Assembly: GCA_964652255.1 (NCBI GenBank)
Contig: CAZZBM010000001.1
Coordinates: forward strand, 248,001-312,000
Length of the DNA stretch: 64,000 nucleotides
Source: CAZZBM01 sp964652255
GTDB taxonomy: Bacteria > Bdellovibrionota > Bacteriovoracia > Bacteriovoracales > CAZZBM01
Direction: 5' to 3'
The position numbers and the translations under genes were made by a program. A model generated the notes under the pieces. The model was not told where the DNA came from. It saw only the letters and a list, made by a program, of their open reading frames with translations, and made no database searches. Of the stretch, positions 35,400 to 46,030 are shown piece after piece; positions within the stretch are counted from its first letter, which is position 1; every line of letters starts with the position of its first letter.

Positions 35400-35428
35400 T
35401 ATTTAAAAATTTTTTCTTATAAAGACAA
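35400..35428 (-). promoter_or_regulatory. Promoter of the tiny exported gene trio
   Basis: Minus strand: TTGTCT (35428-35423), 17-nt A/T-tract spacer, TAAATA (35405-35400), seven nt, then ATG 35392. Another leaderless-type arrangement. Confidence 0.5.
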
Positions 35429-35479
35429 GAACTTTTTAAAGATCTATTCAAAAATTATAAAAAGAAGTAACCTAATTTT

Positions 35480-36127
35480 ATGAAAAAAATTTTTATTGCT
35501 GATGACAGTTTAACAATTCAAAAAATTTTTAAACTCACTCTTGAGTCACAAGGTTATTTGTTAAAGTTCTTTAATGCTCAGGAAGATTTACTAAACACTT
35601 TAAAAAAAGAACTTCCTGATCTTCTTTTTCTAGATGCTCATCTTCCAGGTTTATCTATTGAAGAATATTTAAAAAAAATAAAATCTTGGCAGTTAAAAAT
35701 TCTTCTTATTACTCATGAATTTGATGAGTTTTCTTTAACTCAATTTCAATCTTTGCAAGTGATTGATTTTTTACAAAGACCTTTTGAACCAGAAAAAATT
35801 CTTCAAATCATAGAAAAAATCTCCTCTTCTATTCCTTTACAGGAACCTCAAGATTGGGACATGTCTATTCCCGGGCATGTTTTAGACTTTAACTCTAAAG
35901 AAAAAATTCCTCCTATGATTGATCCCACCCCAAGTCAACATACTAATCTAGAATTGAAGCAAGAGCCTTATCAAGTTCATTCGGAAGATGAAGTTCTAGA
36001 AAATCTTTTAAAAGGTCATCTAAGAGAAGATATCGAAAAAATTCTTTGGAAAATTGTTCCTGAAATTACAGAAAAAATCGTGACAAAGGAGATTCAACAG
36101 ATTAAAGAAGATATCTTAAAAGAATAA
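35480..36127 (+). CDS. Response regulator with helical C-terminal output
   Basis: 215 aa. Receiver domain (about 1-115): the acidic pair Asp9-Asp10 (IADDSL), phospho-acceptor in LLFLDAHLPG (about Asp53), the Thr in LLITHEF, and a late Lys replaced by Arg in FLQRPFEP. A linker follows and a C-terminal amphipathic helix (REDIEKILWKIVPEITEKIV) seen in deltaproteobacterial single-domain regulators. No DNA-binding domain. No kinase nearby. TAACCT lies 6 nt before the ATG. Confidence 0.88.
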   Translation: MKKIFIADDSLTIQKIFKLTLESQGYLLKFFNAQEDLLNTLKKELPDLLFLDAHLPGLSIEEYLKKIKSWQLKILLITHEFDEFSLTQFQSLQVIDFLQRPFEPEKILQIIEKISSSIPLQEPQDWDMSIPGHVLDFNSKEKIPPMIDPTPSQHTNLELKQEPYQVHSEDEVLENLLKGHLREDIEKILWKIVPEITEKIVTKEIQQIKEDILKE

Positions 36128-37188
36128 TGATCTCTTCTTGTTATCTCCATGTTCCTTTTTGTCTTCATCTTTGTAACTATTGTGATTTTTATAAAAAAAA
36201 ACATGAAACTAGTAGTTTTAAAGACTTTGAGTCTTTCTTAGATAAAACCTTTGCTCTTTCTCTTTCTCAACATGAAGAACAATTAGGTCCTTTAAAAACA
36301 CTCTATTTTGGGGGAGGAACACCATCTCTTTGGTCTCCTGATTATACAGAAAAAGTCCTTCTTAAAAAACTCTCTCTTCATTCTACTTACGAATGGACCC
36401 TAGAAATTGATCCTTATAAACTAGATCTTAATAATGTTCAAAAATGGATTCAACTAGGAGTGAATCGTCTTTCTTTTGGAGTTCAATCTCTAAATGATGC
36501 TGTGTTAGAAAAATTAGACAGACAACACAGGAGAGAAGATCTTCTTCCTATTTTCTCTTTTTTAAAAGAAAAAAATATGAACTACAGCATTGATCTCCTT
36601 TTAGGAGCTCCTAGTGTACAAAGAAATCTTATCCAAGAAATTCAAGAAATGCTTAGCTACAAACCTAGCCACCTCAGTCTTTATTTTCTTACTGTAGGAA
36701 AAAATTATGTTCATTTTCATGAACTTCCTTCAGATGAACTTATTAGAGAAGAATTTCTCTCTATTCAAGAACTTTTAGAAAAAGAGAGTTTTATTCATTA
36801 TGAAGTGTCTAACTATGGTAAAATTCCTTCTCAGCATAATCAAATTTATTGGTCTCAAAAAAGTTGTTTAGCTCTAGGACCTTCTGCTTCTGGCTACTGT
36901 TCTATAAAAAAAACTCGTTATAAAATAACACCTTCTGGCTCAGTTCAATTAGATCCTCTCTCTTTAGATCAAGTGCTTTTAGAAGAATTCTATCTTAACC
37001 TTCGTCAATTTAAAGTCAGAACTGATTTATTAGAAAAATCTTCTAATAAAACTCTTGATCAATTAAGAGAATCTAATCTTATTCATCAAGATCAAGTAAC
37101 AAAAGAAGGGATTCTTCTTTTAGATTTTATTGCCAATGAACTCACTCCTCATTTGCGACCAACAGAAAAAACAGAAGGTTTTTGTTGA
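36127..37188 (+). CDS. hemW: HemW-like radical SAM protein
   Basis: 353 aa. The radical SAM cluster motif Cys12-x3-Cys16-x2-Cys19 (CLHLCNYCDF), GGGTPS, and SFGVQSLND match the HemN/HemW family. The CxxxCxYCDF form and the length favour HemW (haem chaperone) over oxygen-independent coproporphyrinogen oxidase HemN (about 450 aa). ATG shares one base with the response regulator stop. The 3' end overlaps the convergent M16 gene by 40 nt. Confidence 0.88.
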   Translation: MISSCYLHVPFCLHLCNYCDFYKKKHETSSFKDFESFLDKTFALSLSQHEEQLGPLKTLYFGGGTPSLWSPDYTEKVLLKKLSLHSTYEWTLEIDPYKLDLNNVQKWIQLGVNRLSFGVQSLNDAVLEKLDRQHRREDLLPIFSFLKEKNMNYSIDLLLGAPSVQRNLIQEIQEMLSYKPSHLSLYFLTVGKNYVHFHELPSDELIREEFLSIQELLEKESFIHYEVSNYGKIPSQHNQIYWSQKSCLALGPSASGYCSIKKTRYKITPSGSVQLDPLSLDQVLLEEFYLNLRQFKVRTDLLEKSSNKTLDQLRESNLIHQDQVTKEGILLLDFIANELTPHLRPTEKTEGFC

Positions 37189-39611
37189 AAAAAATTCTCA
37201 GCCCATTGTTGAAAGGAAGAATGAGATAATTTTTTTAACTGTTCTTGTCTTTTTTGTTCAAAATTTAAATCTAATCCTTGAACAAGAAAAGGAAGTTTTT
37301 CATCTAAAAAATCGTCTGGTGACTGCTTTTTCATTAAATATTGATAATGAAGTTTCTTTTTTACTTGATCAAAAACCTCTAGACTTAAACCTTTTCTTAA
37401 CTTTTTTAAAATTTCTTTTATAGCCTCAATGGCTTCTTCTTTTTTTTCCGGTGTTGTTCCTATGTAAATTCCAAAGTAAGCTCCTAGTAAACTCGTCATA
37501 TACACAGGACCAACAGAGTAACATAAGCCCATTTCATCTCTTACTTTCACAAAAAGTTCTGAAGATTGTCCCTGAAAGTAATTTTCTATAATAGTAAAAA
37601 ATAAAGAATCTTGCTCTTGATATTTTGCTGCTCCATAAGAAATAAAAACATGAGTTTGTTCTCTCTCTAAAGGTAAATGAAAATTTATGAGTTTTTTTGG
37701 AGCTTCAATCATTTCATAGTCAATTTTTTTACCCAATAAAACTTTAATTTTTCCTTCCAAGGCACTCAAAACTTGTTCTATTTTTAAATACCCACAAAAA
37801 CCAAAAACAACTTTTTGCAAATGTTTTTCATGAAAATCTTTTAAATTTTTAGAAGTAAAAAATTTTTCAGAAGATTTAGTTCCAAAAGGAAACTTACCAA
37901 AAGGATGATCTTTAAAATAAAGTTTTTCTTGAACATTTTTAAATAATAACTTTACTGGATCTTTTAATCTCTCCTCTCTAATAGAAGAAAGAATCTTTTT
38001 TTGTTTTAAAACAGATTCTTTTTTGAAAGAAGGAGTATATAATCTAGCTAAAAGTTCTCTCACTAAAAAAGGAAAATCTTCAACAAATCCATGAGTTTTT
38101 AACCCATAGGACATCTTGCCATTAAAAGAATAAAAAGAAGCAGCTCTGTTTTGAATTTCTTGCCAAAAGTTTTCGTAAGGGTAAACAGAAGTTGAACTTT
38201 CATAAGTTAAAAGTTCTGAAGTCATTAAAGACAAACCTTCTTTGTCTTCTCTTCCTTGCCCACCTTGAAGATAAGCATGAAAGGAAAAAGTAGGAATATC
38301 TTCATAAAACTTATAATAAAGAAGACTTTGATCATTTAAAGGAATCAACATTTCTTGATCAGAACTCATCTTTTGTTTTTCTTTTTTATTTTCTTGAAAT
38401 AAATTTCTTTGAAATTGTTCACAAGTTTCTTTTATCCCCTCTAAAGAAGATCCTTTAGGAACCTGTAAACTTAAAGAAAAGTCCTGAAAAAACTTTTTTG
38501 GATCAAAATCTAAAACTTGCTCTAAAGCAAAAAAATAGTCTTCTTCAGCTTTAAAATTATTGGTTAAGGCGTAAGTTAAACCTTCTCTAAAAGTATAACT
38601 TTCAAGGGTTTCTTTGTCGTAAATTTTAGTAGCTTTTAATTGCCTAATAATTCTTTGAATTTCTTCTAAAGAAGGTTCTTCTTTTAAAGATTCTTTAAAA
38701 ACTTTTAAAATTTCTTTTAAATTTTTTAAATCAAAATTAATAGAAAGAAAATACATAGAACCATTTTTTAAATAATAGCTAGACCCCTCTACAGAAGAAG
38801 CTAGGTGAGTCTCTACAAGCTGTTTATAAAGAATAGAAGTATGCGGAGCTGTTAAATAGTTTAAATATAAATCTCTAAAAGGTGTTTCAGGATGAGTAAA
38901 AGATTCTCCTCTCATGATAAATAACAAAGAAGCTTGCGCCCTATCTTTTTCATGAAGATCAAAACCAGGTTTCATTTTTAAATCATAAGAAGATACCTTT
39001 TCTGAACTTGGCAGTTCTTTGTTTTTCAAAGCTTCTTCTATTTTATCTAAATTATAATTACCACCCACTAGAAGAAAAAAATTTTCTTTCACATAAAATT
39101 TTTCTCTAAATTTCACTGCTTGTTCATGAGTAAAATTTAAAATAGAATCTTTCACTCCTAAAATAGAATCCTTATATGGTGGTTCAAAAAAAAGATCTTG
39201 AACTCGTTCAAAATGATAAGAAGCAGGTTGATCTAAATATCTTAAATACTCTTCATAAACAACTTGCCTCTCCATCACTAAATCTTCTTCTTTAAATAAA
39301 GGAGAGCAAATCATATCCATAAGTAAATCTAAAAACTCTTTTTGATATTCACTAGGACCTTGAATGTAATAACAAGTATAGTCAAAAGAAGTAAAAGCAT
39401 TAAATTCACCTCCTAAATTTTCTACTGTCTCAGTGAGTGTTATGCCTGGATATTTTTTTGATCCTTTAAAAAATAAATGCTCTAAAAAATGAGCAATTCC
39501 AGGAGGTGAGTCAGAAGAACTTCCAACTTTAAACCAAGCTTGTAGTGATATTTGTTCATGAGGTGTTTTTAATAAAAAAACTTTTAGCCCTTCAATTTCT
39601 TTTTCTAACAT
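37149..39611 (-). CDS. M16-family zinc metalloprotease (two-domain)
   Basis: 820 aa with two M16 halves. Inverted zinc motif His41-Phe-Leu-Glu44-His45 (HFLEH) and the downstream Glu in VMERQVVYEEYLR. The C-terminal half (about 440-820) retains the M16C fold with FFTIIENYFQGQSS and RDEMGLCYSV. No signal peptide, so predicted cytoplasmic, unlike pitrilysin. Starts inside the birA end (20-nt overlap). It degrades peptides; in organelles M16 enzymes clear signal peptides. Confidence 0.9.
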   Translation of the reverse strand: MLEKEIEGLKVFLLKTPHEQISLQAWFKVGSSSDSPPGIAHFLEHLFFKGSKKYPGITLTETVENLGGEFNAFTSFDYTCYYIQGPSEYQKEFLDLLMDMICSPLFKEEDLVMERQVVYEEYLRYLDQPASYHFERVQDLFFEPPYKDSILGVKDSILNFTHEQAVKFREKFYVKENFFLLVGGNYNLDKIEEALKNKELPSSEKVSSYDLKMKPGFDLHEKDRAQASLLFIMRGESFTHPETPFRDLYLNYLTAPHTSILYKQLVETHLASSVEGSSYYLKNGSMYFLSINFDLKNLKEILKVFKESLKEEPSLEEIQRIIRQLKATKIYDKETLESYTFREGLTYALTNNFKAEEDYFFALEQVLDFDPKKFFQDFSLSLQVPKGSSLEGIKETCEQFQRNLFQENKKEKQKMSSDQEMLIPLNDQSLLYYKFYEDIPTFSFHAYLQGGQGREDKEGLSLMTSELLTYESSTSVYPYENFWQEIQNRAASFYSFNGKMSYGLKTHGFVEDFPFLVRELLARLYTPSFKKESVLKQKKILSSIREERLKDPVKLLFKNVQEKLYFKDHPFGKFPFGTKSSEKFFTSKNLKDFHEKHLQKVVFGFCGYLKIEQVLSALEGKIKVLLGKKIDYEMIEAPKKLINFHLPLEREQTHVFISYGAAKYQEQDSLFFTIIENYFQGQSSELFVKVRDEMGLCYSVGPVYMTSLLGAYFGIYIGTTPEKKEEAIEAIKEILKKLRKGLSLEVFDQVKKKLHYQYLMKKQSPDDFLDEKLPFLVQGLDLNFEQKRQEQLKKLSHSSFQQWAENFFQQKPSVFSVGRK

Positions 39612-40216
39612 ACAATGATCCTTCTCTTACTGACACTAAACCCTCTTTAGTTGCTAACAAAGCTTCTCCTTCACTATTTATCCCTTTAAAAAAACCTTGA
39701 TGCTGATGAATTTCAACAAAATCATTTAGATGATAACAGGATTCATTAAATAAATCTAACAAAGAATCTAATTTTCTCTTTCGAAAAAAAGAAAAAAATA
39801 ATTGAGGAAAAATAAAAGTAAGCTTTTCTTTGCTACTTTTAATTTTCACTCCTTGAGTATGATTTATATTAAGACCTACTCCTACAATAGAACCTTCTTT
39901 TTTTTCACTTACTAAAAAACCTCCTACTTTTTCTCCCCTAAAATTCACTAAATCATTGGGCCACTTTAGATAAAAGTTTTGATCAAAATATTGTTTTAAA
40001 AATAACTTCATAGAAATAGCCACTTTAAGAGCCAAAGCCTGTTCTCGATTCCAAGTAAAAGAAAAACAAACTCCGTCTCCTACTTGAGTCCATCTTTTAT
40101 CTCCCCTTCCTCGACCTGCACTTTGATGAAAAACACTTACAAGAATATTTTTTTCAAAAGATTGATTTTCAAGAAAGCTTTGAGTAGAAGGTAGTTGATC
40201 AAAATAGTAAAATTTC

Positions 40217-40218
<2 letters not shown>
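39592..40218 (-). CDS. birA: Biotin--protein ligase (monofunctional)
   Basis: 208 aa. The catalytic GRGR (SAGRGRGDKRW) and KWPNDL motifs are intact, followed by GVGLNIN. No N-terminal HTH, so no repressor function. It attaches biotin to AccB, linking to accD at 23.5 kb. Its ATG shares CATG (40216-40219) with the divergent methyltransferase gene, leaving no 5' untranslated DNA between them. Confidence 0.93.
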
Positions 40219-42399
<2,181 letters not shown>

Positions 42400-42410
<11 letters not shown>

Positions 42411-43308
42411 ATCTATTCTAGATCAAGGAATTCACGATCAAATTTTTACTCACTATGCTTGCTCCTTTGAAACTCATGATCATTCTTATCATTTTTTTTC
42501 TAAAGATTCAGAACAACAATTTGACTTAGCTTCCTTAACTAAAATTTATGCTACAAAAATTCTTTATCATTTTCTTCTTCAAAAAAAAGTTCTTTCTATA
42601 GAAGATAATATTAATAACTATGATGAAAGATTACCTTCTTATACTTTCAAAAATCTTTTTAATCATGAAACCCTCTTTCTTCCCTGGGCTCCTCTTTTCT
42701 TAGATCAAGATCCTATTGAAGGCTGTTTAAAATATCATCTCAATTCTAAATTTGAATATAGTGATCTTAATTATGTTCTTCTTTGGGAACTTTCAAAAAT
42801 ATTCACTTCTCCTTTAGAAACACTTTTAAACTTTTATCAAAAAAATTTTCTAAATCTCACTTTTTTTTTAGATGAAAAAAACTTTATTACCTCTACAACT
42901 TCTAATCTAGAGGAAATAAAATTAACAGAAAAATTAAATTTAAAAATAAATTTCCCACCAAGACCTCTTCTAAGTCTTAATGATTATAATGCTTATAAAG
43001 GGGTTTTAGGTCATGCAGGTCTACTGGGAAACTCTTTAGATATTTCTTATTTAAACAAAATTTTCTATCAAGAATTTCAGGAACAACCCTTTGGTTTTAA
43101 AAATGAAAAAAACTTTCAAGAAGATTTTTATTTACTTGGTCATGATGCTTTTACTGGTTGTTACAGTTTCATTCATGAAAAATTTTCTTTTGTTTTTTTA
43201 ACTAATCACCTTATTTACGGAAAAAAAGATCTGAAAGATTTTAGAAAAAAACTTCTGATGAATCTTATTCAAACTTATTTACCAACTTTTAATTTGAAGA
43301 AAAAATAA
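42400..43308 (+). CDS. Beta-lactamase-fold serine hydrolase
   Basis: 302 aa. Active-site Ser45-x-x-Lys48 (ASLTK), Tyr120-Ser-Asp (EYSDLNY), and a late GHDAFTGC element in place of the KTG/HxG triad match the class C beta-lactamase/esterase/DD-peptidase superfamily. No obvious signal peptide, so either cytoplasmic or exported by an unrecognised route. It may be a carboxypeptidase or esterase acting on cell-wall peptides, given mreB upstream (inference). Confidence 0.82.
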
Positions 43309-43846
43309 TTTCAGCGTTTTTATCACTATAAAATGAAACAACAAATTGATATTCTGGATGAGAATAACACTCATCACTAGGACTTTTTAAACTATTTTTC
43401 TTTAAAAAAAAAGTTCTAGAATAAGGCAGAGAAGGAGAAGTTATAGGGGGTGAGTAGTACTGCAACCAAGGATTTACATGAACCCCACCTACTTGAGCTC
43501 TAAATTGATAAAGACCATTATTAAAAAAAGATCCTGTTGTTGATGATTGCAAACCATGAGATAAAATACTCTTACCTATTCCTATATTCCAAGACTCAGT
43601 TTTAACTTCTTTAATCGTTTTTATAAAAAAACCAACAGTATCTTTAGGATAAGAAAGATAAAGAGTTGTTGGTTCAAAGATAATATTTCCTAAAGCCACA
43701 TACTCAGAACAAGTAGTTGAGGTACCATCCTCTTCAGAATTACTATTTGTAGGTTCTGAATTTTCTTCGGTATTGATTGAAGCAGCTATTGTCTCTTCTG
43801 AATTTTGACGACAAGAAAAAAACAATAAAAAAACTAAGCCTAACAC
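43289..43846 (-). CDS. Tandem exported family member 5 (lipoprotein)
   Basis: 185 aa from GTG 43846 behind AAGGAG. MLGLVFLLFFSC (Cys12), a Glu/Ser/Thr/Asn linker, and a C-terminal domain of about 130 aa shared with the four genes upstream: an SxxxGSF strand, VHVNPW, PSLPY and NSLKSP. It also shares ECYSHPE with member 4. 3' overlap of 20 nt with the convergent beta-lactamase-fold gene. Unknown function; probably outer-membrane or surface anchored. Confidence 0.75.
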   Translation of the reverse strand: MLGLVFLLFFSCRQNSEETIAASINTEENSEPTNSNSEEDGTSTTCSEYVALGNIIFEPTTLYLSYPKDTVGFFIKTIKEVKTESWNIGIGKSILSHGLQSSTTGSFFNNGLYQFRAQVGGVHVNPWLQYYSPPITSPSLPYSRTFFLKKNSLKSPSDECYSHPEYQFVVSFYSDKNAEIIFSSN

Positions 43847-43866
43847 AGTCTCCTTATCGGATTTTA

Positions 43867-44346
43867 CTAATAAAAATAAATATCCCAGCCCTCTTGTAAA
43901 AAACCTATTTTTATTCTTTGATCAGGATGCTCATAACACTCACCCTGAGGATCTTTTAAAGAATTTTCTGGCAGGTATTCTTCTAAGAAATAAGGTTTTT
44001 GAGGGATAGCAATGTTGTAATATTCAATACTAGGATTAGCATGGGGTCCTTTGGTTTTAATGGTATAATGATAAGATCCTAGATAAAAACTACCCCCTAA
44101 GACTGTTCTTAAAGCTCCCTTGGAAAAATTTGCTTCACCTAAAGCTAGAGTAATTGAAGAAATTTGAAGAGCTTTATTGGTTTTTAAAAGAATAACAGCA
44201 GTATCTGGATCACTTTGATTGAGACCTTTTTCAAAAAATAGATCTAAGCTTTGACAAGAAGAACTTACATTTGAGTTTAAATCATTTAAAATATTATTAT
44301 TTTGCTCCTGACAAGAAAAACACAGAAGCAAAATAAAAAATTTCAT
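43867..44346 (-). CDS. Tandem exported family member 4 (lipoprotein)
   Basis: 159 aa from ATG 44346 (MKFFILLLCFSC, Cys12), which overlaps the upstream stop as ATGA; a longer frame start is rejected. The shared domain has GALRTVLGGSF, TKGPHANP, and ENSLKDPQGECYEHPD, followed by an aromatic end with Trp. Relative to members 2 and 3 it has lost the CLKxGC cysteines and gained a different one. Function unknown. Confidence 0.75.
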   Translation of the reverse strand: MKFFILLLCFSCQEQNNNILNDLNSNVSSSCQSLDLFFEKGLNQSDPDTAVILLKTNKALQISSITLALGEANFSKGALRTVLGGSFYLGSYHYTIKTKGPHANPSIEYYNIAIPQKPYFLEEYLPENSLKDPQGECYEHPDQRIKIGFLQEGWDIYFY

Positions 44347-44816
44347 TGTTGAAAAGAAACATTCCAATTTTTACTTGTATAAATTATTTGTAACTTCACA
44401 TCCTTATCAGAAACATCCCCATCAACACTTCTTAAAGATCTCTTTGGAATAGTAAAATTTAGAGCATAAGGAAAAGAAGGGTTTACAACATCTTTCTTTT
44501 TAAAAATATTTTTATGAGGTCCTGTAATTGTAAAAAAATAAACAAAAATATTGTTTTCTAAAAAAGGACCAGCAACACTACCAATACATCCATTTTTTAA
44601 ACAATAAGGGCCTATAGCATTTAAAACAAGTTGTTTATTGAAAAGAGGTTTTGTTGATTTAATAAGCATATGAGCTGTTCCACCAGTATTTTTCTCTTTA
44701 AGATTTTTTTCAAATAGTATTTCATAAGAAGAAATTTCTTCTTCTCTTTCTATGTCTTCAAAAGCATGCAGATTTTTATAATTAAATAATGCTAGTAATA
44801 ATAAATATTTTTTCAT
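44343..44816 (-). CDS. Tandem exported family member 3 (Sec-secreted)
   Basis: 157 aa. MKKYLLLLALFNYKNLHA is a conventional Sec signal without lipobox Cys, unlike its paralogues. Family core: CLKNGCIGSVAGPF, TITGPHKN, SFPYALN, RSLRS and NWNVSF. Its leader (44817-44876) has a TAAGGAG site preceded by a 7-bp hairpin (arms TAGAAAT 44828-44834 and ATTTCTA 44839-44845) that ends 0-3 nt away from the Shine-Dalgarno, possibly modulating translation. Confidence 0.75.
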   Translation of the reverse strand: MKKYLLLLALFNYKNLHAFEDIEREEEISSYEILFEKNLKEKNTGGTAHMLIKSTKPLFNKQLVLNAIGPYCLKNGCIGSVAGPFLENNIFVYFFTITGPHKNIFKKKDVVNPSFPYALNFTIPKRSLRSVDGDVSDKDVKLQIIYTSKNWNVSFQQ

Positions 44817-44876
44817 GTTTATCTCCTTAGAAATTAATATTTCTATGAAGATATTTATCGGTAATTATGACATTTA

Positions 44877-45485
44877 TTATAATCTAAAATTCCAACTATA
44901 TTGATCATAATCTATGTAAAATTTAATATCTTGTTCATTTTTTGAGTTTAACTCTGATTCAAGAGAATAAGCTGGATAATGAAGCTCTAGAGTATAAGGA
45001 AGAGATGGACTAGAAACATTAGTCCAAGGATTTCCATGAGGACCTGTAACAGAGACAAAATAAGTATACTTTTTATTTCCTACTGGTCCAATTAAACTTC
45101 CGCCATAAACACTCACCAAACATCCCTTTTGAAGGCATTGATTCCCTAGAAGTACTACTAAATCTGTTGAATCTTGAAGAGCTTCATTAGTCTTTACTTT
45201 AATATGAGCAGTAGAATAATTTGTAAATTTTGTATCTTTCTCTAAAATAATTTCTAAGGGGTTAGTTTCAGATTGAGGTTTTACTGTCTGAACAAAAGGA
45301 GTTAACTGATTTTGAATGGTAGAAACTGGAGTGTTTTGATCAGACTTAATTCCTGAGCTTTTTCCAGCGATTTCAACGTCATTTTCTTTTTCAGATATAT
45401 CCTCATTAAGAGATGAGTTTTTTCTTTCTTGATGAGGATTAGATAATTCTAAACAAGAAAATAATATTAAAAATAATAATTTCAT
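44877..45485 (-). CDS. Tandem exported family member 2 (lipoprotein)
   Basis: 202 aa. MKLLFLILFSC (Cys11), a long Ser/Asn/Glu linker (to about residue 75), then the family domain in its clearest form: TAHIKVKTNEAL, CLQKGCLVSVYGGS, SVTGPHGNPW, SPSLPYTLEL, YSLESE, and SWNF at the end. ATG shares one base with the upstream stop. Unknown function; beta-sandwich style. Confidence 0.76.
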   Translation of the reverse strand: MKLLFLILFSCLELSNPHQERKNSSLNEDISEKENDVEIAGKSSGIKSDQNTPVSTIQNQLTPFVQTVKPQSETNPLEIILEKDTKFTNYSTAHIKVKTNEALQDSTDLVVLLGNQCLQKGCLVSVYGGSLIGPVGNKKYTYFVSVTGPHGNPWTNVSSPSLPYTLELHYPAYSLESELNSKNEQDIKFYIDYDQYSWNFRL

Positions 45486-45997
45486 TAATTACCCTCCTGA
45501 AAGGATACTGTGATTTTTTCTTCTTTATTCCAAAGATTATTAGAATTATTTAGAGCTTGAAAAGTTTTAGGTAAAAAAATAAATTCTAAATTTTTAGGCA
45601 AATTATCTTTATTAGTAATTTTTATTTCATATTGATATTCATATCCATCATTATTATTGATTTTTGTTACTTTAGGGTAAGAAGTTGTACATTTTTTTTT
45701 ACAAGTAAATTTTAAAAAAGCAGATAACACCAGAGCAGGACAAATAAAAGAATTGCTAAGCATATTAACAATAACATGATCATTCATTACATTATAAATT
45801 TTTTGAGGAAATAAAATTTGAATATTAGAATTATTGTTTGGATCTATTGGTTCTATGTTTTGATCAGAATCTTCTAAAGAATAATCTTCAGGACTATAGC
45901 TATTGATAATATTGTTAATATTCTCTTGAGTTGAAGATGAACTCTCTGATTTTTTATTTTCTCTACAAGAAAACAATACTAAAAACAATACAAACAT
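45485..45997 (-). CDS. Tandem exported family member 1 (most divergent lipoprotein)
   Basis: 170 aa. MFVLFLVLFSC (Cys11) and an Asn/Ser/Asp-rich linker. The domain has the same order of strands and a CKKKC pair where members 2 and 3 have CLxxGC, but the GPHxNP motif has decayed. TACATT lies 6 nt before the ATG. First in the five-gene array. Confidence 0.7.
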   Translation of the reverse strand: MFVLFLVLFSCRENKKSESSSSTQENINNIINSYSPEDYSLEDSDQNIEPIDPNNNSNIQILFPQKIYNVMNDHVIVNMLSNSFICPALVLSAFLKFTCKKKCTTSYPKVTKINNNDGYEYQYEIKITNKDNLPKNLEFIFLPKTFQALNNSNNLWNKEEKITVSFQEGN

Positions 45998-46030
45998 TTC
46001 AATAATGTATCGTCTTATTTGTAAAAAATC

